A stretch of DNA of 64,000 bases from Sympetrum striolatum. Lineage: Eukaryota > Arthropoda > Insecta > Odonata > Libellulidae. Made by a program: the position numbers and the translations under genes. The notes under the pieces are model-generated. The model was given only the letters and a program-made list of their open reading frames with translations, ran no database searches and was not told where the DNA came from. The stretch covers positions 3,534,001 through 3,598,000 of the forward strand of contig OX388351.1 of assembly GCA_947579665.1 (NCBI GenBank), given 5' to 3'. Position 1 is the stretch's first letter. Every line of letters begins with the position of its first letter. Positions 11,751 through 22,450 of the stretch are shown here, piece by piece.

Positions 11751-12990
11751 TCTGATGAGATTAAGTATCAATAATAAATGTGCGGAAACAAGTTTGAAAA
11801 TTAATTGCATCAACTTCACGATGCGACAGAATCATCTTTTTTATTAATCTTAGGGATCTATTAGAGAGTAAATGGACAATTATATATGAATATTTTACCA
11901 ATGGAATCCTTCCTCGAACCCCTTCCTTAGAAAATGCTAATCAAGTTCAATTTGATGTTAGTCTTTATTTCTTTCGCAGATTAAATTTGAAATAGTGGTC
12001 TTACAAAATCAACTCTAGTACCTCAAGAATGGAAATTGGATAAAGGTTCTTATTTTGTTCGTCGAATATCGTTTTGGTGTATAAGTTGGGAGAATTTTGG
12101 TGATATAGAAGAAAATTTTGAGCAACAACCCAGGCGATTGTTACATCCGAGCTAGTTCGTTTTCTTTTGAAATGCATTGGGTATGTAACAGTCAAATTAA
12201 GGGCTAAAAAAAGGGCCCGACCTTGCAAAAGGTCATGTATGGCTGATATTTTTATATGTTGTTAAGACCTATACCAGTGGTTAGTGACTGATTTTGCGGC
12301 TTCGAAAGACCTGTACTGGGTTTTTATTCAATATCTAAAATATGCCTTTTACAAAAACTATTACTCTGACGTAATTTAAAGAAAATAATATTTCCAATAA
12401 TTTAAGTGCAAAATCATATCTGTATAACGAGTAATTTCCGAGAAACAGCTCTCCGAAAATTGGCAATTACTCGTATTTGAAAAGAGTGATTTACGACATC
12501 TGAAAACGTAGTATACTAGTGTATTTTATTCTTTCGATGATTAGTATAAACGAGTTATCATGAAATATTACTTGATTTTAGCTAATTCAAAGTAGTTTGC
12601 GCAGGAAAACTTAGGTTTAAGCATTCACACAATGGCCAAACATCTCGTTCTCTGGTGTTACGTTTATGTAAAGTGTCGTAAATACGCCAATTTTCGGATT
12701 TCGAATTACAGCTGTAAAAAAGTTCAGATTATTAAAATACGCATTTATCACATTGCTGACATGACTTACTCTTATAGTGATGGAGCTTAGGTATTGTAGG
12801 TATTTGATCACATTCTGCCGACACACTAACGATTTTTCCTTTAATTTAGACTTTTAATCGTTCTTCCTTTTTATTTAAATTCAACATATAGCAACAAGTA
12901 TAGAAAATTACAATAAACTCAAAACAATAGATCCATGTAAACAAGGAATGGAAATATCTTTGGACGTAAAGTTTTGCGGCTTAAATCTCA
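8800..12990. other. Non-coding stretch with a (TA)n microsatellite
   Basis: Mostly AT-rich DNA without recognisable genes. It contains the microsatellite at 11680-11748. A degenerate A-box-like string (CAGTGGTTAGTGACTG) near 12272 may be a tRNA-derived relic. Open frames are all short and lack domains. Confidence 0.5.
11680..11748. repeat. (TA)n microsatellite
   Basis: Nearly uninterrupted TA dinucleotides with a TAAATAAATAAATA variant block near 11691-11706. Confidence 0.95.
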
Positions 12991-12994
12991 GGTA

Positions 12995-13142
12995 GAAACA
13001 AAAGCGAAAAATAGAGAGATGTCTGGGATTCGAATGTAGGTCTCCAGACAGGTATCCCAACTAATTTTAGTGGTTAGAATGCCTGCTCGGAAAGATCAGG
13101 GTTCGATTCTCAGTCATCTTGCTCTTTTTCGCATCTGTTTCT
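12995..13142. repeat. tRNA-like head-to-head foldback 2
   Basis: The right half carries an A-box-like TAGTGGTTAGAATGCCTGC and a B-box-like GGGTTCGATTCTCAG, then AAGAGC-type tail sequence on the complementary strand. The left half is an inverted, diverged copy: GAAACAAAAGCGAAAAATAG, then a GGATTCGAA motif, then GGTATCCCAACTAA. The two arms align along about 70 nt including the non-tRNA tail (GCGAAAAA...), with the A boxes at the centre. The unit is therefore a duplicated, inverted tRNA-derived repeat and not one gene. Confidence 0.65.
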
Positions 13143-13266
13143 CCTTAGGGAATAAATGCCAGGCAGCAACAACTTCATCATAAAATTATTTTACTATAAT
13201 TATAAACTTAAAATATGGCAGAGTTACTTTTTGGAAATTCACCATGGTGATACAAATACACTTGGT

Positions 13267-13302
13267 GAGCTCCACAGAGTACTTCAATATTTTGTGGAGC
13301 TC
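13267..13302. repeat. Perfect 10-bp inverted repeat
   Basis: GAGCTCCACA at 13267-13276 is matched exactly in inverted orientation by TGTGGAGCTC at 13293-13302 with a 16-nt loop. No role is evident. Confidence 0.7.
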
Positions 13303-13369
13303 ATAAAACAAATGTCTTAATATGTCACATTTAGGGAGAAAAATCATTATAGAGAAGATTTATCAACTC

Positions 13370-13750
13370 GATCGGTGTCGGGGAAGGAATTGAAATGTCG
13401 GAGGGAGTGAGGAACCGCTGGTTAGAGAAAGGTGTACGACAGTAGAAACATTTGGTTTACCTCGTGGAACGCTATTCGCGGGTAGCGAAGCATTCTTCAT
13501 TAGGAGTTAATTATCCCCTATGATTCATTTCTCCTTTATCCTTCCTTCTCTTTTGACGTACCTTTGATAATGAATTACGATCCTCGAATCTTTGTAATAC
13601 TTCCTCAGGCAATCTTCCCTTATTGCCTCTCCTTAAATCTCTAGCGCTATTTTTCCCTCCACATACATTTCCATTTTCTTCCTTTCAACGCGGCAGTTAA
13701 ACACTCGTCCATACTTTGGAATCAGCCCATTACGACCAAGTGTGCTTTCC
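13370..13750. promoter_or_regulatory. GC-richer non-coding island
   Basis: Somewhat GC- and CpG-richer than its flanks, with no coding signal, for example GGTGTCGGGGAAGG and ATTCGCGGGTAGCG. Candidate regulatory DNA by composition only. Confidence 0.2.
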
Positions 13751-13759
13751 TTCTCTTAT

Positions 13760-15060
13760 TGCGTCATTTTTAGCTGCCCTTTGGAAAGCAGTCTCGTTGA
13801 CTCGGATCGCTCAGAGCATTCAGCGTTTGCGTTCATTTGATGAGAGATTTTTTCAGTCATAAAGGTTATCCTCATCACCTGTATCGTAAGTGCGTTAGAA
13901 TGGATACATTTGAATCGTATTCCTAATCTTTCGCTCCATATTGAATAAAATACTAAATGGGCAGCTTTGATAAAAAGATTTAGTTTCACGAAGGGGAGCG
14001 AAAAGTATATCGTTCTCACTCAGCTTTTCATTTTCCACTCTTGAAGACGATATGTCTTATGTTATACTTGGATCAAAATATCATCAACTCAAGACTCAAG
14101 AGTTAATTTAAATTTCTTACGTATCATTCTCGTTATTCAAGGATACCAAGTCATGAATAATATTTTACTAAAAGTAATTGTTATTCAGATATGTAGAGAC
14201 TATCTCTGGGTTAGATAAGTATGGTTCTTGAAATGTAAATTTCTGTAATTATTTTGATTGACATAATACTTTGAAATTTTAGTTTAAAAACCGCTTCCTC
14301 TAGAAAATTAAACAATAAAGCTCCTCAGCCTAGTTTAAGGTAAAAATAACACTATAATGTAAATGGCATTGGAGAAAAGTTTAATAGTTGAAGATAGTTG
14401 TGATCAGTCAAAGTTTAAAAAGGAGTGAATTACAATAAGATATTGTGGATATAGATTTTCTTCTTATATTTGAGTCTTATCCCCAAAACGTTCTGCAAAT
14501 ACACAATTAGTAACGTAGGTTTACCTAATGGTGGGGCTGATAACAATGTTGAGAAATGGCAGCGACTTCGAGGATTCCTTTACGTATAAGTCTTTATTTA
14601 AGTCATGGGACATCGGTGTATGTGTTGGCGTAGGATTTAAACTAGTTTGCATATTATGATTGATACTTATAACTTTATCAATGTTTTGTAGAAAAGAATT
14701 TATCAAGGAACGCAAAAACCGGTAGACAATTACCGATTTCAGAACAAAGTTCGGTATCATCTTGTTTACTGTGCATCTTTGATTTGATTTCAAACTCATG
14801 TGTTTGTACAAATTATACTTATGTGTACTTTTAATTACTTCAGGTACGACTTGGTGGTAGGACTTCATAATCTGAAGATATCTCACTTGAAGTGAAGAAC
14901 CTTCTTGAAAACAGAAATATTTAATGACTGTATATGTAATTTGCTTTAAATAACGATAGAAGTAAATTTAAATACTACTGTAATAATGTAAATAATACTG
15001 TAAAAAGATAATGATACTAGTTTATGAATATGTTAATGGTATCCTATGGCTAATTATATT
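13760..15060. other. Non-coding stretch, chance-level open frames
   Basis: A minus-strand frame of 121 codons (14521-14886) has no recognisable domain and its length is within chance for this base composition. AT-rich simple sequence with TAATACTGTAA motifs lies near 14970-15010. Confidence 0.5.
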
Positions 15061-15065
15061 GATGA

Positions 15066-15480
15066 CTAGCGGAGTGCCCGTTGATTCTCAACGGAAAAAT
15101 GAATGTAAATCGAAAGTAATGAAATTTACATATGAAAAAAATTAGATATATAAAGTCTTAAATTTATGAAAAGCGATACTTCTCTTCATCCTATGTGACT
15201 TACGAAATCACAAGAACAGCTACACAAATGTAAATCACAGACTAAACTAATGCACCAGTCGCTACAACAAATAGAGGAAACAACTGAGTACCAAATGAAT
15301 GGAGACGAAATCACAAAAATAGCCACACAAATCTTGTAAACCTCAAACGAAAACGAATGAACCAGTCGCTTAGCACATCCAGTATGTCCATTAGACAGCG
15401 AGTCAGTGAAATCATCGCAACTATCAAATAAACGAATTAACAAATAAACGCCGCAAACGAATTACAATGTATTGTAGTTA
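15066..15480 (-). mobile_element. Helitron 3' end, minus orientation, with internal tandem repeat
   Basis: Read on the minus strand, the end is a hairpin (15077-15094, stem of CCGTTGA paired with TCAACGG), then CACTCCG, then CTAG, then a flanking T. A hairpin a few bases before a terminal CTRR followed by T is the diagnostic Helitron 3' structure. Two more copies of this end occur at 46590-46620 and 55697-55727. Inside, two ~65-bp copies (15204-15265 and 15306-15371; CGAAATCACA...CACCAGTCGCT) repeat with a period near 102 bp. The 5' end was not located, so the right boundary is approximate. Confidence 0.6.
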
Positions 15481-17507
15481 CTCGTAATCTAATTAGAACT
15501 CGTCCTTTTATGAATTAACACCAAATTTATCCTTAATATGGCGTCGGCTGTTCTTTAATTTAATTACTTAACTCTTAATAAATAAGCCTCTGCTGTTAAA
15601 TTGACTGTTAGAATTGTGAAGAAAATTTTTATCCTATTGATAATGTAAGCGGCGCATCTGTTTAATTATAACGCAATAATAATTAGACCATTATGTTGCA
15701 AAATCAGAGTGAACTCTTACCTCTTCTCTTGAATAGGATTTCATTTAATTTCAATGTTTTCTGATCCCGTTGGCAAAAAATATTGTCTTCCGATATTTTT
15801 ATAAACGTGGTATGAGGAAACTTAATCCAAGCGAAAGTAGTCATTCAAACTTATGGGAGTTATATCATTTAAGCGATGTAATCGGTAGTGATAGGAAATG
15901 CTCGCAAGTTTTTCTCGCGATCTTTCTTCAAAAATTCATGAAATTCAAATAAAAAAAATCTGATGTGGCCAGCACACGACTTTCTCCATATATATAAGAT
16001 GTAAATATTTATCTACGACAGTAATTTCGAACTCTATACTCCATCTAAACTTGGAAGATGAGTGATAAATATGTATATATTATTATCTTTGACGTCACAA
16101 ACATTAAAGATAATGTTTTTCGGGACATGATCGATGAAAAACGATGAAATTGGCCTTTCGCCCATAAAGCCCAGAGCGCCCACAAAGTACATAATCAGCA
16201 ACTTCCGGTTTATCAGTATTTCATGAATAACTCCTACACAATCAGTGATACAAAAATATATTTCAACCAAAAGTTATAGTAAATTTTATTTTCTAAAACT
16301 TTTACAAATAATAGTATATACCTAAATATTATATTTATGGAGATATTTTGAAAACCGGAAATGGGCTTTGAAGAATGAAGCTCAACTTCCGGTTAACCGA
16401 TTTACTCCAAAAACTAATCAACTCTAACAAAACTAACCAAAATACTATATATGAAATTTGGTGTTGATATATTGAATAGTTTTTAAGTTAGAGCGCCCAC
16501 AAAGTAGATAACAGCTACTTCCGGTTTATCGGTATTTCACGAATAACTCCTAATCAACCGGTGATATAAAAATATGTTAAATACAAAAGTTATAGTAAAT
16601 TTTATTATCTAAAACTTTTATAAGTGAGTCAATATACCTATATATCATATTTATGGAGATATTTTGAAAACCGGAAATGGGCTTTAATGAATGAAGCTCG
16701 ACTTCCGGTTACCCGATTTACTCCAAAAACTAATCAACTCTGACAGCACACACCACAGTACTATATACGAAGTTTGGTATTGATACGACAAACAGTTTTC
16801 ACGTTAGAGCGCCCACAAACACACACACACATACACACACACACTGCTGTCAGAGTTGATTAGTTTTTGGAGTAAATCGGTTAACCGGAAGTCGAGCTTT
16901 ATTCATTAAAGCCCATTTCCGGTTTTCAAAATATCTCCATAAATATGATATATAGGTATATTGACTCACCTATAAAAGTTTTAGATAATAAAAGTTACTA
17001 TAACTTTTGTATTTAACATATTTTAGTATCACCGGTTGATTAGGAGTTATTCGTGAAATACTGGTAAACCGGAAGAAGATGATTATGTACTTTGTGGGCG
17101 CTCTAACATAAAAACTATTTGTCGGATCAACACCAAATTTCATAAATATTACTTTCAATACAGTCGTTAGAGTTGATTAGTTTTTGGAGTAAATCGGTCA
17201 ACCGAAAGTCGAGCTTCATTCTTCAAAGCTCATTTCCGGTTTTCATAATATCTCCATAAATATGATATTTAGGTATATACTGTTTTTTATAAAAGTTTTA
17301 GAAAATATAATTTACTATATTTTTTGGTTGAAACATATTTTTGTATCACTGATTGTGTAGGAGTTATTCATGAAATACTGATAAACCGGAAGTTGCTGAT
17401 TATGTACTTTGTGGGCGCTCTGGGCTCTATTATCGGAAGACCAATTTCATCGTTTTTCATCGATCATGTTCCGTAAAACATTATTTATAATGTTTTTGGC
17501 GTCAAAG

Positions 17508-17551
<44 letters not shown>

Positions 17552-17552
<1 letters not shown>

Positions 17553-18665
17553 GAGTAAAATGTTGCTTGCATACTGCAAGCAGATCGACAACACTATTTT
17601 CATGTCGGCATCATATCAGGACGGCCATCAAAAGAAAAAAATGGATTCAAATTTTTCTTAAAATTCGTTGAAATTCCATCATCAGGCATCGAACCCGGGT
17701 CTTTACTGTGAACTTACTATGCAGCACAATAGAACATCACCATCTCTATGTGTGAAATTCAAGCAGAAATGTGGGCTACAACTGCCTCAAAAGACGTTCT
17801 AATTTTCACGAATTTAAATGGCTCTCTGGATTCGAACCAAGGACGATCTTGGAAATCTAAAAAATGTTTCTGAAAGTTATTTATGATCTCTACCTATATG
17901 CCGAATTTCAAGTATCTATGTTATTGGCAAAGGTTAAAAATAATTCCTAAAAATCGGATCAAAATCTGATTGCATAGACACCTGGTGTCGAACCCAGGAC
18001 ACATTGATAGCTGTGAATGCACTGTTTGATTTGTATGGACTTGATCTTTCTATATGCAAAGTTTGAAGTCGATATCGTGCCGGGAAGTACCTAAAATTTG
18101 TTTCCGTTATCTCCGTAAGAAATGCATTGAGGAATTTAAATGTCCCTCTGGGATCGAACCAAGGACCATCAGCGAATATGTAAAATTCGATTATGATATA
18201 TTTTTATGGTATGTAACCTCATTCCGAATTTCAAGTTTCTATGCCATCGCAAAAGGGTCCAAAAAAAATCTTAAAAATCGGCACAATGCATTTTAAACGG
18301 CCGATTTTTGCCCCAACGTAGCATCGAACCAAGGATAATATTCGTAGATGTCTTTATGGTTTCCTTTAGATATGCACGGCATCTAGCGATCCCTTGAATT
18401 TCAAATCTCTCGTTTTCCGGGAAGTGCCTCAAAAAATTTTCGAAAAACCCCGCCATGTATTCTTATGGACAAAATCGCGACTTTGGGGCCTTCTGGAATC
18501 GAACCCATGACACCGAGGTTCAATGTCGGCTTTTTCCTGGAGGTTACACGTCATGGCCATAACGTGGTAAAAATTTCAAGTCGGTGGCACTTGTGGAACA
18601 TGGTTAGACTTTTGATCCCCTATATATAACTTATAGGTATATCCGGAGAAGCGTCTATATATAAT

Positions 18666-18668
<3 letters not shown>
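17552..18668 (-). mobile_element. Helitron-like element inserted in a (TA)n tract
   Basis: Read on the minus strand, the element starts TCTATTATATATAGACGC at 18668 after a host A. It ends with a hairpin (GCTTGC, AGTAT loop, GCAAGC; 17565-17581), then AACATTTTA, then CTCG at 17552, followed by host T. This is the Helitron plan (5' TC, 3' hairpin, CTRR-like end, insertion between A and T with no duplication), except that the last four bases are CTCG and not CTRR. (TA)n on both sides joins the two pieces of the surrounding palindrome, which shows insertion after that element formed. The body is a diverged tandem array (17640-18510). No Rep/helicase coding is present. Confidence 0.55.
17640..18510 (-). 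repeat. Array of about six diverged ~165-bp units with TCGAACC motif
   Basis: Motifs GGCATCGAACCCGGGTC, GGATTCGAACCAAGGACG, GGTGTCGAACCCAGGACA, GGGATCGAACCAAGGACC, AGCATCGAACCAAGGATA and GGAATCGAACCCATGACA occur near 17686, 17829, 17982, 18141, 18321 and 18490, about 145-180 bp apart. Between them recur GAATTTCAAGT and GGGAAGTACCTAAAA-type strings. The conserved motif is a reversed Pol III B-box look-alike, but no A box accompanies it. Confidence 0.7.
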
Positions 18669-18743
<75 letters not shown>

Positions 18744-18859
18744 CACTCATTTTCCAAGTTTAGATGGAATATAGAGTTCGAAATTACTGCGGTAGATAAT
18801 TATTTACATCTTATATATATGGAGAAAGTCATGTGCTGGCCACATCAGATTTTTTTTCT

Positions 18860-20340
18860 GTCTAATTTGCATGATTTTAACTCGCAACCACGAACAAATA
18901 CTAGAAATTCTGCTTTAACCTCACAGTATCTCTAAAACGAACACCAATAGAAAGAAGATGTACCAATAAGAGAAAAAACAATTGTCAATATAAATATAGT
19001 AATGATTAAATGTTATGTCAATTATATTATTCATTAGCGATTGTTTTCGGTGATATCGGAAAATAATTGAAATTCAGGGACATGATTCCTATAGTTAAAA
19101 TATTCGATGATGATATAATTTCATGTAAAAGTAACATACTTGAAAAATTTACGGAGTTAAATATCGGACTTAAGGCAAACCATGTACACCAATAATTCTT
19201 TGAAGTGAAATTCTATAGTGTATTTAAATGAAAATGTGAAGTAAATGAACGGAAATGTTTTCAAAAGTAAAATATCTTGTCAGATGAATTTAATTCGAAA
19301 ATGATGTTTATTCGACTAAATTCTTATTAAATTTATCCAATTTTTCCTTGCCTAGACATTCAAATTAAATCTTACGGCAATAAAAAGATTATATGTATAT
19401 TTTATTTCTTTCGATACCTGTTCTTACATTGAAAAACCACTTTGATATGTTAGAATTAATAAACCCTGCAAAATACGAAAGACGTATTGAAGCATATTTC
19501 TAATGAAAATATTTGATCAGCCTGTATAAAACCAAAGTTCAAAAATATATGACAGTAGCCATAATATGAGAGAAGAATTGCATATTTTATATTATAACAA
19601 ACTAAATAACGTAGCGAAACCGTTTGACATGAACATTTCAAAAAAATATTTATGATATAACAAAATACCTATGAGTATGATGATCATACCATCAAAAAAA
19701 GATAAAGGCGGATTGTACCTACACTTAAACACAATAGATAATCTACTGAATCATTTCCAATTCTATATCTAAAAGTACAAAATTCGTTTACCTTTCAAGT
19801 CAGCTATAAAAGGCTTGTCATTCCTTGCTGCTATAAGCCCAATTATTGACACTTCAATGGAAGCAATCACTGAATTCAGGGATATTTCAAATATCTTGTA
19901 TGATTTATTCTTCAGCGTTAAAGATTAAATTCACAGCGGGACGCTAAATGAAACGATTACTATTTAGATCGGAAAATAAGATGAGAAAGTTATGAACTTA
20001 CCAAACTAAGAAGATATAATTACTTTATATGAGGAAAGAAGATTCATTTAATACGACGATAAACATTAATTTCACGTAAAGAATCAACAAACACTGGTGT
20101 TGCTATAAACAAAGCTTGGTTGTTGATGATGCGCTAATGCTAACGAATTTGAATTTAAAGATATAGAGATTGGCCTTGACGACGGGTTGTTTACAATGTC
20201 AGATTCTCATAAAATTTTCGTATTATACTTCCTAATTCTCACAACATCGAAGTAAAAGCAATATTCTACTACCAATATAAGAAACTTCATGCATTTCCTT
20301 TGTTTTGGTGTTAGTTTTAGTTTCAAAGAACCATTATTTC
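18860..20340. other. Non-coding stretch, nothing recognised
   Basis: AT-rich with short chance frames only. No repeats or terminal structures were recognised. Confidence 0.5.
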
Positions 20341-20344
20341 TAAT

Positions 20345-20834
20345 TTAATTTTATTAAAGAAGAGTACCGTGCAAATGATAAAAATGTCTTCCCATGTATT
20401 TCTTATGGAAACTATTCGACTATCTGGAGTCGAACCGAGTACATTTGGGTCAACAAAAAGTAGCCTATCATTTGCGTAGGGGAGACTTTTAATATTGTAC
20501 GAATTTTGAAATTTTGAAAATATTTAGCTTGAGAGTTATAGCGTGAAATAGATTTTTGACCCCGACTGGGGACGAACTGGAGACAGCTAGGTGGATAAAA
20601 GGTAGCCTATGTCACTCCCCGGATGACAAATGACCATCATACCAAATTTCATCAAAATCGGTTGGATAGTTTTTGAGTGATGCTGTAACAGACAGACAGA
20701 CAGACATGAAAATTTCTAAAACGTGTTTCGGACCCGGGAACAACCCTAGTTTCCAGCAATACATTTTTTTTTGAAATCGCATCAATGTACAGACACGACC
20801 CCCTCTACAGATATATTATATACATAGATATAGA
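20345..20834 (-). mobile_element. Helitron 5' part, minus orientation (Lep1-like layout)
   Basis: Two units read on the minus strand contain ATAGGCTACTTTTT or ATAGGCTACCTTTT, then a GGTTCGACTCCAG-type motif, then CCATAAGAAATAC. The same order of motifs is found on the plus strand at 53204-53290. A (GACA)n-type run lies at 20693-20707 beside CCAACCGATTTTGATGAAAT. This layout matches the 5' region of the widespread insect Lep1-type Helitrons as I know them. A 5' TC start near 20834 is likely but not certain. No 3' end was found, so the copy is probably truncated. Confidence 0.55.
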
Positions 20835-20839
20835 TGTTA

Positions 20840-21560
20840 TGGATGTTGGTTTAGCTATGTTTTGACCATTATTTCGTATTAATGACACATTCAAAGTGCA
20901 GATGTTAACTGTGATGGTGGGATCTAATTATGTTGTATAAATGTGTTTAAGGGGATACCTGGGGGATAATTTATGAATACTATATTTATGTGGGTGTTCT
21001 GTTTGTGATCATGGTGATGTTGTTTTAAAACTTTGTAATTTGTGGGACTTCTAGCGTCAGGGATTTTGGAGTGTTTGTATATATTGTGTCGTAATTGAGT
21101 GCATAGGGGCTAACAGTAGTCTAACTGCAGCATATGTGTGTACTTATAATAAATGAGAAAATCACTTATTTTTAGTTGGAGTCCTACCACTAAGTCGTGC
21201 AATTGATAGTATAATCAGAAGAGTTTTACGTAGCTTCACTGAATACATTCTTCCACTGCAAATGCTTTTGGTATGGGTTATAATCTAATTTTCTTATTTC
21301 TTTATCTTTTGTGTTATCTCACATGCGTCTGTGATATACTCCACAAGACTCCTTCTTGAACTACTCTGAATATTCCATCAATCTTTGTTTTTATCATTTA
21401 AAAAAACTTAGTAAATCAAATTTATTGTGTAGCTTAAGTGTAAATTTTATTGCGGATCTTTTTAATGTTTTCCTTGCAATCATTTAGCTTTTAATAAACG
21501 AGGAACTGCTGATTTTCCTGCCTTTGTTTTTTTCGCGAACTAGCAATTAATCCGACTCGA
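20840..21560. other. Non-coding stretch, nothing recognised
   Basis: AT-rich. No open frame, repeat or RNA gene was recognised. Confidence 0.5.
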
Positions 21561-21599
21561 AGACAACGTTCCGTTTGTATCACTCACAGAATTGGACGA

Positions 21600-22450
21600 A
21601 AATAAAACCTCTTTGATCGGGCGAGGAATTTACCCTCAGAGGTGAAGTATTAGTGGAATCAGAAATGGAAGACGGACACGGAGAGAGAGGGGTGCCATCT
21701 CGCGAGCCGAAGACGAAGCTCGGGGCGAGAGAAAAATGTTGAGCATAAAGACTTATGGCCGCCGTCCACTCGTCTAAAGAGCCGGAGGGAGTGTGTGTTT
21801 ATTAGCCGGCTAATCAGCAATAGGCGATTCTTCGCCCCACTCCCAATTTATCCCCTTTTGAAACTCGCCGACGCGGATGTGGAGCGGCAAGTGTTTCCAT
21901 GGAAACCTTTCCAATTTGTTTCGTGATTCATTTGTTACGACCAACAGTGAGTTATGCTAACGTTTTATCTCCCACCGCCGACGACGTTCGGGAAAAGCGG
22001 ACGCCCGGGTCTTTTTTAATTGGTGATTGATGGCGCGCAGACGCATGTTTACGCAAGGCGTTTAATGGCGCCGCGCACCCTTTGATTCCAGCCTTCAATC
22101 CTTCCAATTAAATTCATTCTCACCAGAGGGCAGGAGGAGCGAATGTTATTTTTCCCGCGATGTTATATTGGTTCGGCGTTCGGGCGTCTTCTTTTGATGG
22201 TTATATTCTCGGAGCGCTTAATTAATATAGGGATGTAAATCACGGCCTGGAAATTCAAAAGCGGTGCGTGTAGTAATTAAATGTCTTTTTTCGATCGGCT
22301 GGGGAAGGGGTTTAGGATTTTGGCGGGGTCTTCCTGGAGTTTGAAATTTAATTAGCTCGTTGCCTGGCGACTATTATTCATGTTTGCCGAGGGAAGAAAT
22401 TTAAGCGCATTGAAGGATGTGCTTGTTCCTCCTTCTTTGTCGGTATTCTC
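21600..22450. promoter_or_regulatory. Strong GC/CpG-richer non-coding island
   Basis: The most enhancer-like island in the window. It has GC-rich blocks (GCCGCCGTCCACTCG, CACCGCCGACGACGTTCGGG, GGCGCCGCGCACCC) alternating with homeodomain-type TAAT sites (CTTAATTAATATAG, GTAATTAAATG, TTTTAATTGGTGATT) and a forkhead-type TGTTTACG. No long open frame or repeat structure is present. It is read as a candidate conserved developmental enhancer. Confidence 0.4.
22119..22135 (+). promoter_or_regulatory. CTCF-like site
   Basis: CTCACCAGAGGGCAGGA matches about 13 of 15 positions of the consensus CCASYAGRKGGCRSY. It lies in the 21.6-22.4 kb island. Prediction only. Confidence 0.35.

Larger units (their letters stand above)
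15951..18857. mobile_element. 2.9-kb palindromic (foldback) element
   Basis: The outer ends are inverted copies: AAAAAAAATCTGATGTGGCC at 15951-15970 and its reverse complement ending at 18857, with about 125 bp of similarity each side. Inside, the left arm (to about 16748) is matched by an inverted right arm (about 16848-17515) around a loop that contains a CA-rich microsatellite (16817-16844). Each arm is itself made of ~320-bp direct repeats starting GAGCGCCCACAAA and carrying ACTTCCGGTT motifs (16172-16491 and 16492-16806; inverted 16848-17105 and 17106-17428). The right arm is split in a (TA)n tract by the element at 17552-18668. No protein frame is present, so it is non-autonomous. The superfamily is not identified and no clear target duplication is visible. 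Confidence 0.85.

Noticed and set aside
11560..11751. Tyrosine/isoleucine-repeat open frame
   Set aside because: It is a translation of the (TA)n microsatellite.
14521..14886. 121-codon minus-strand open frame
   Set aside because: No recognised domain, no clear splice signals, chance length.
17640..18510. CRISPR array or tRNA gene cluster
   Set aside because: The repeats are ~165 bp, diverged and without spacers, the context is eukaryotic, and the TCGAACC motifs lack A boxes and stems.
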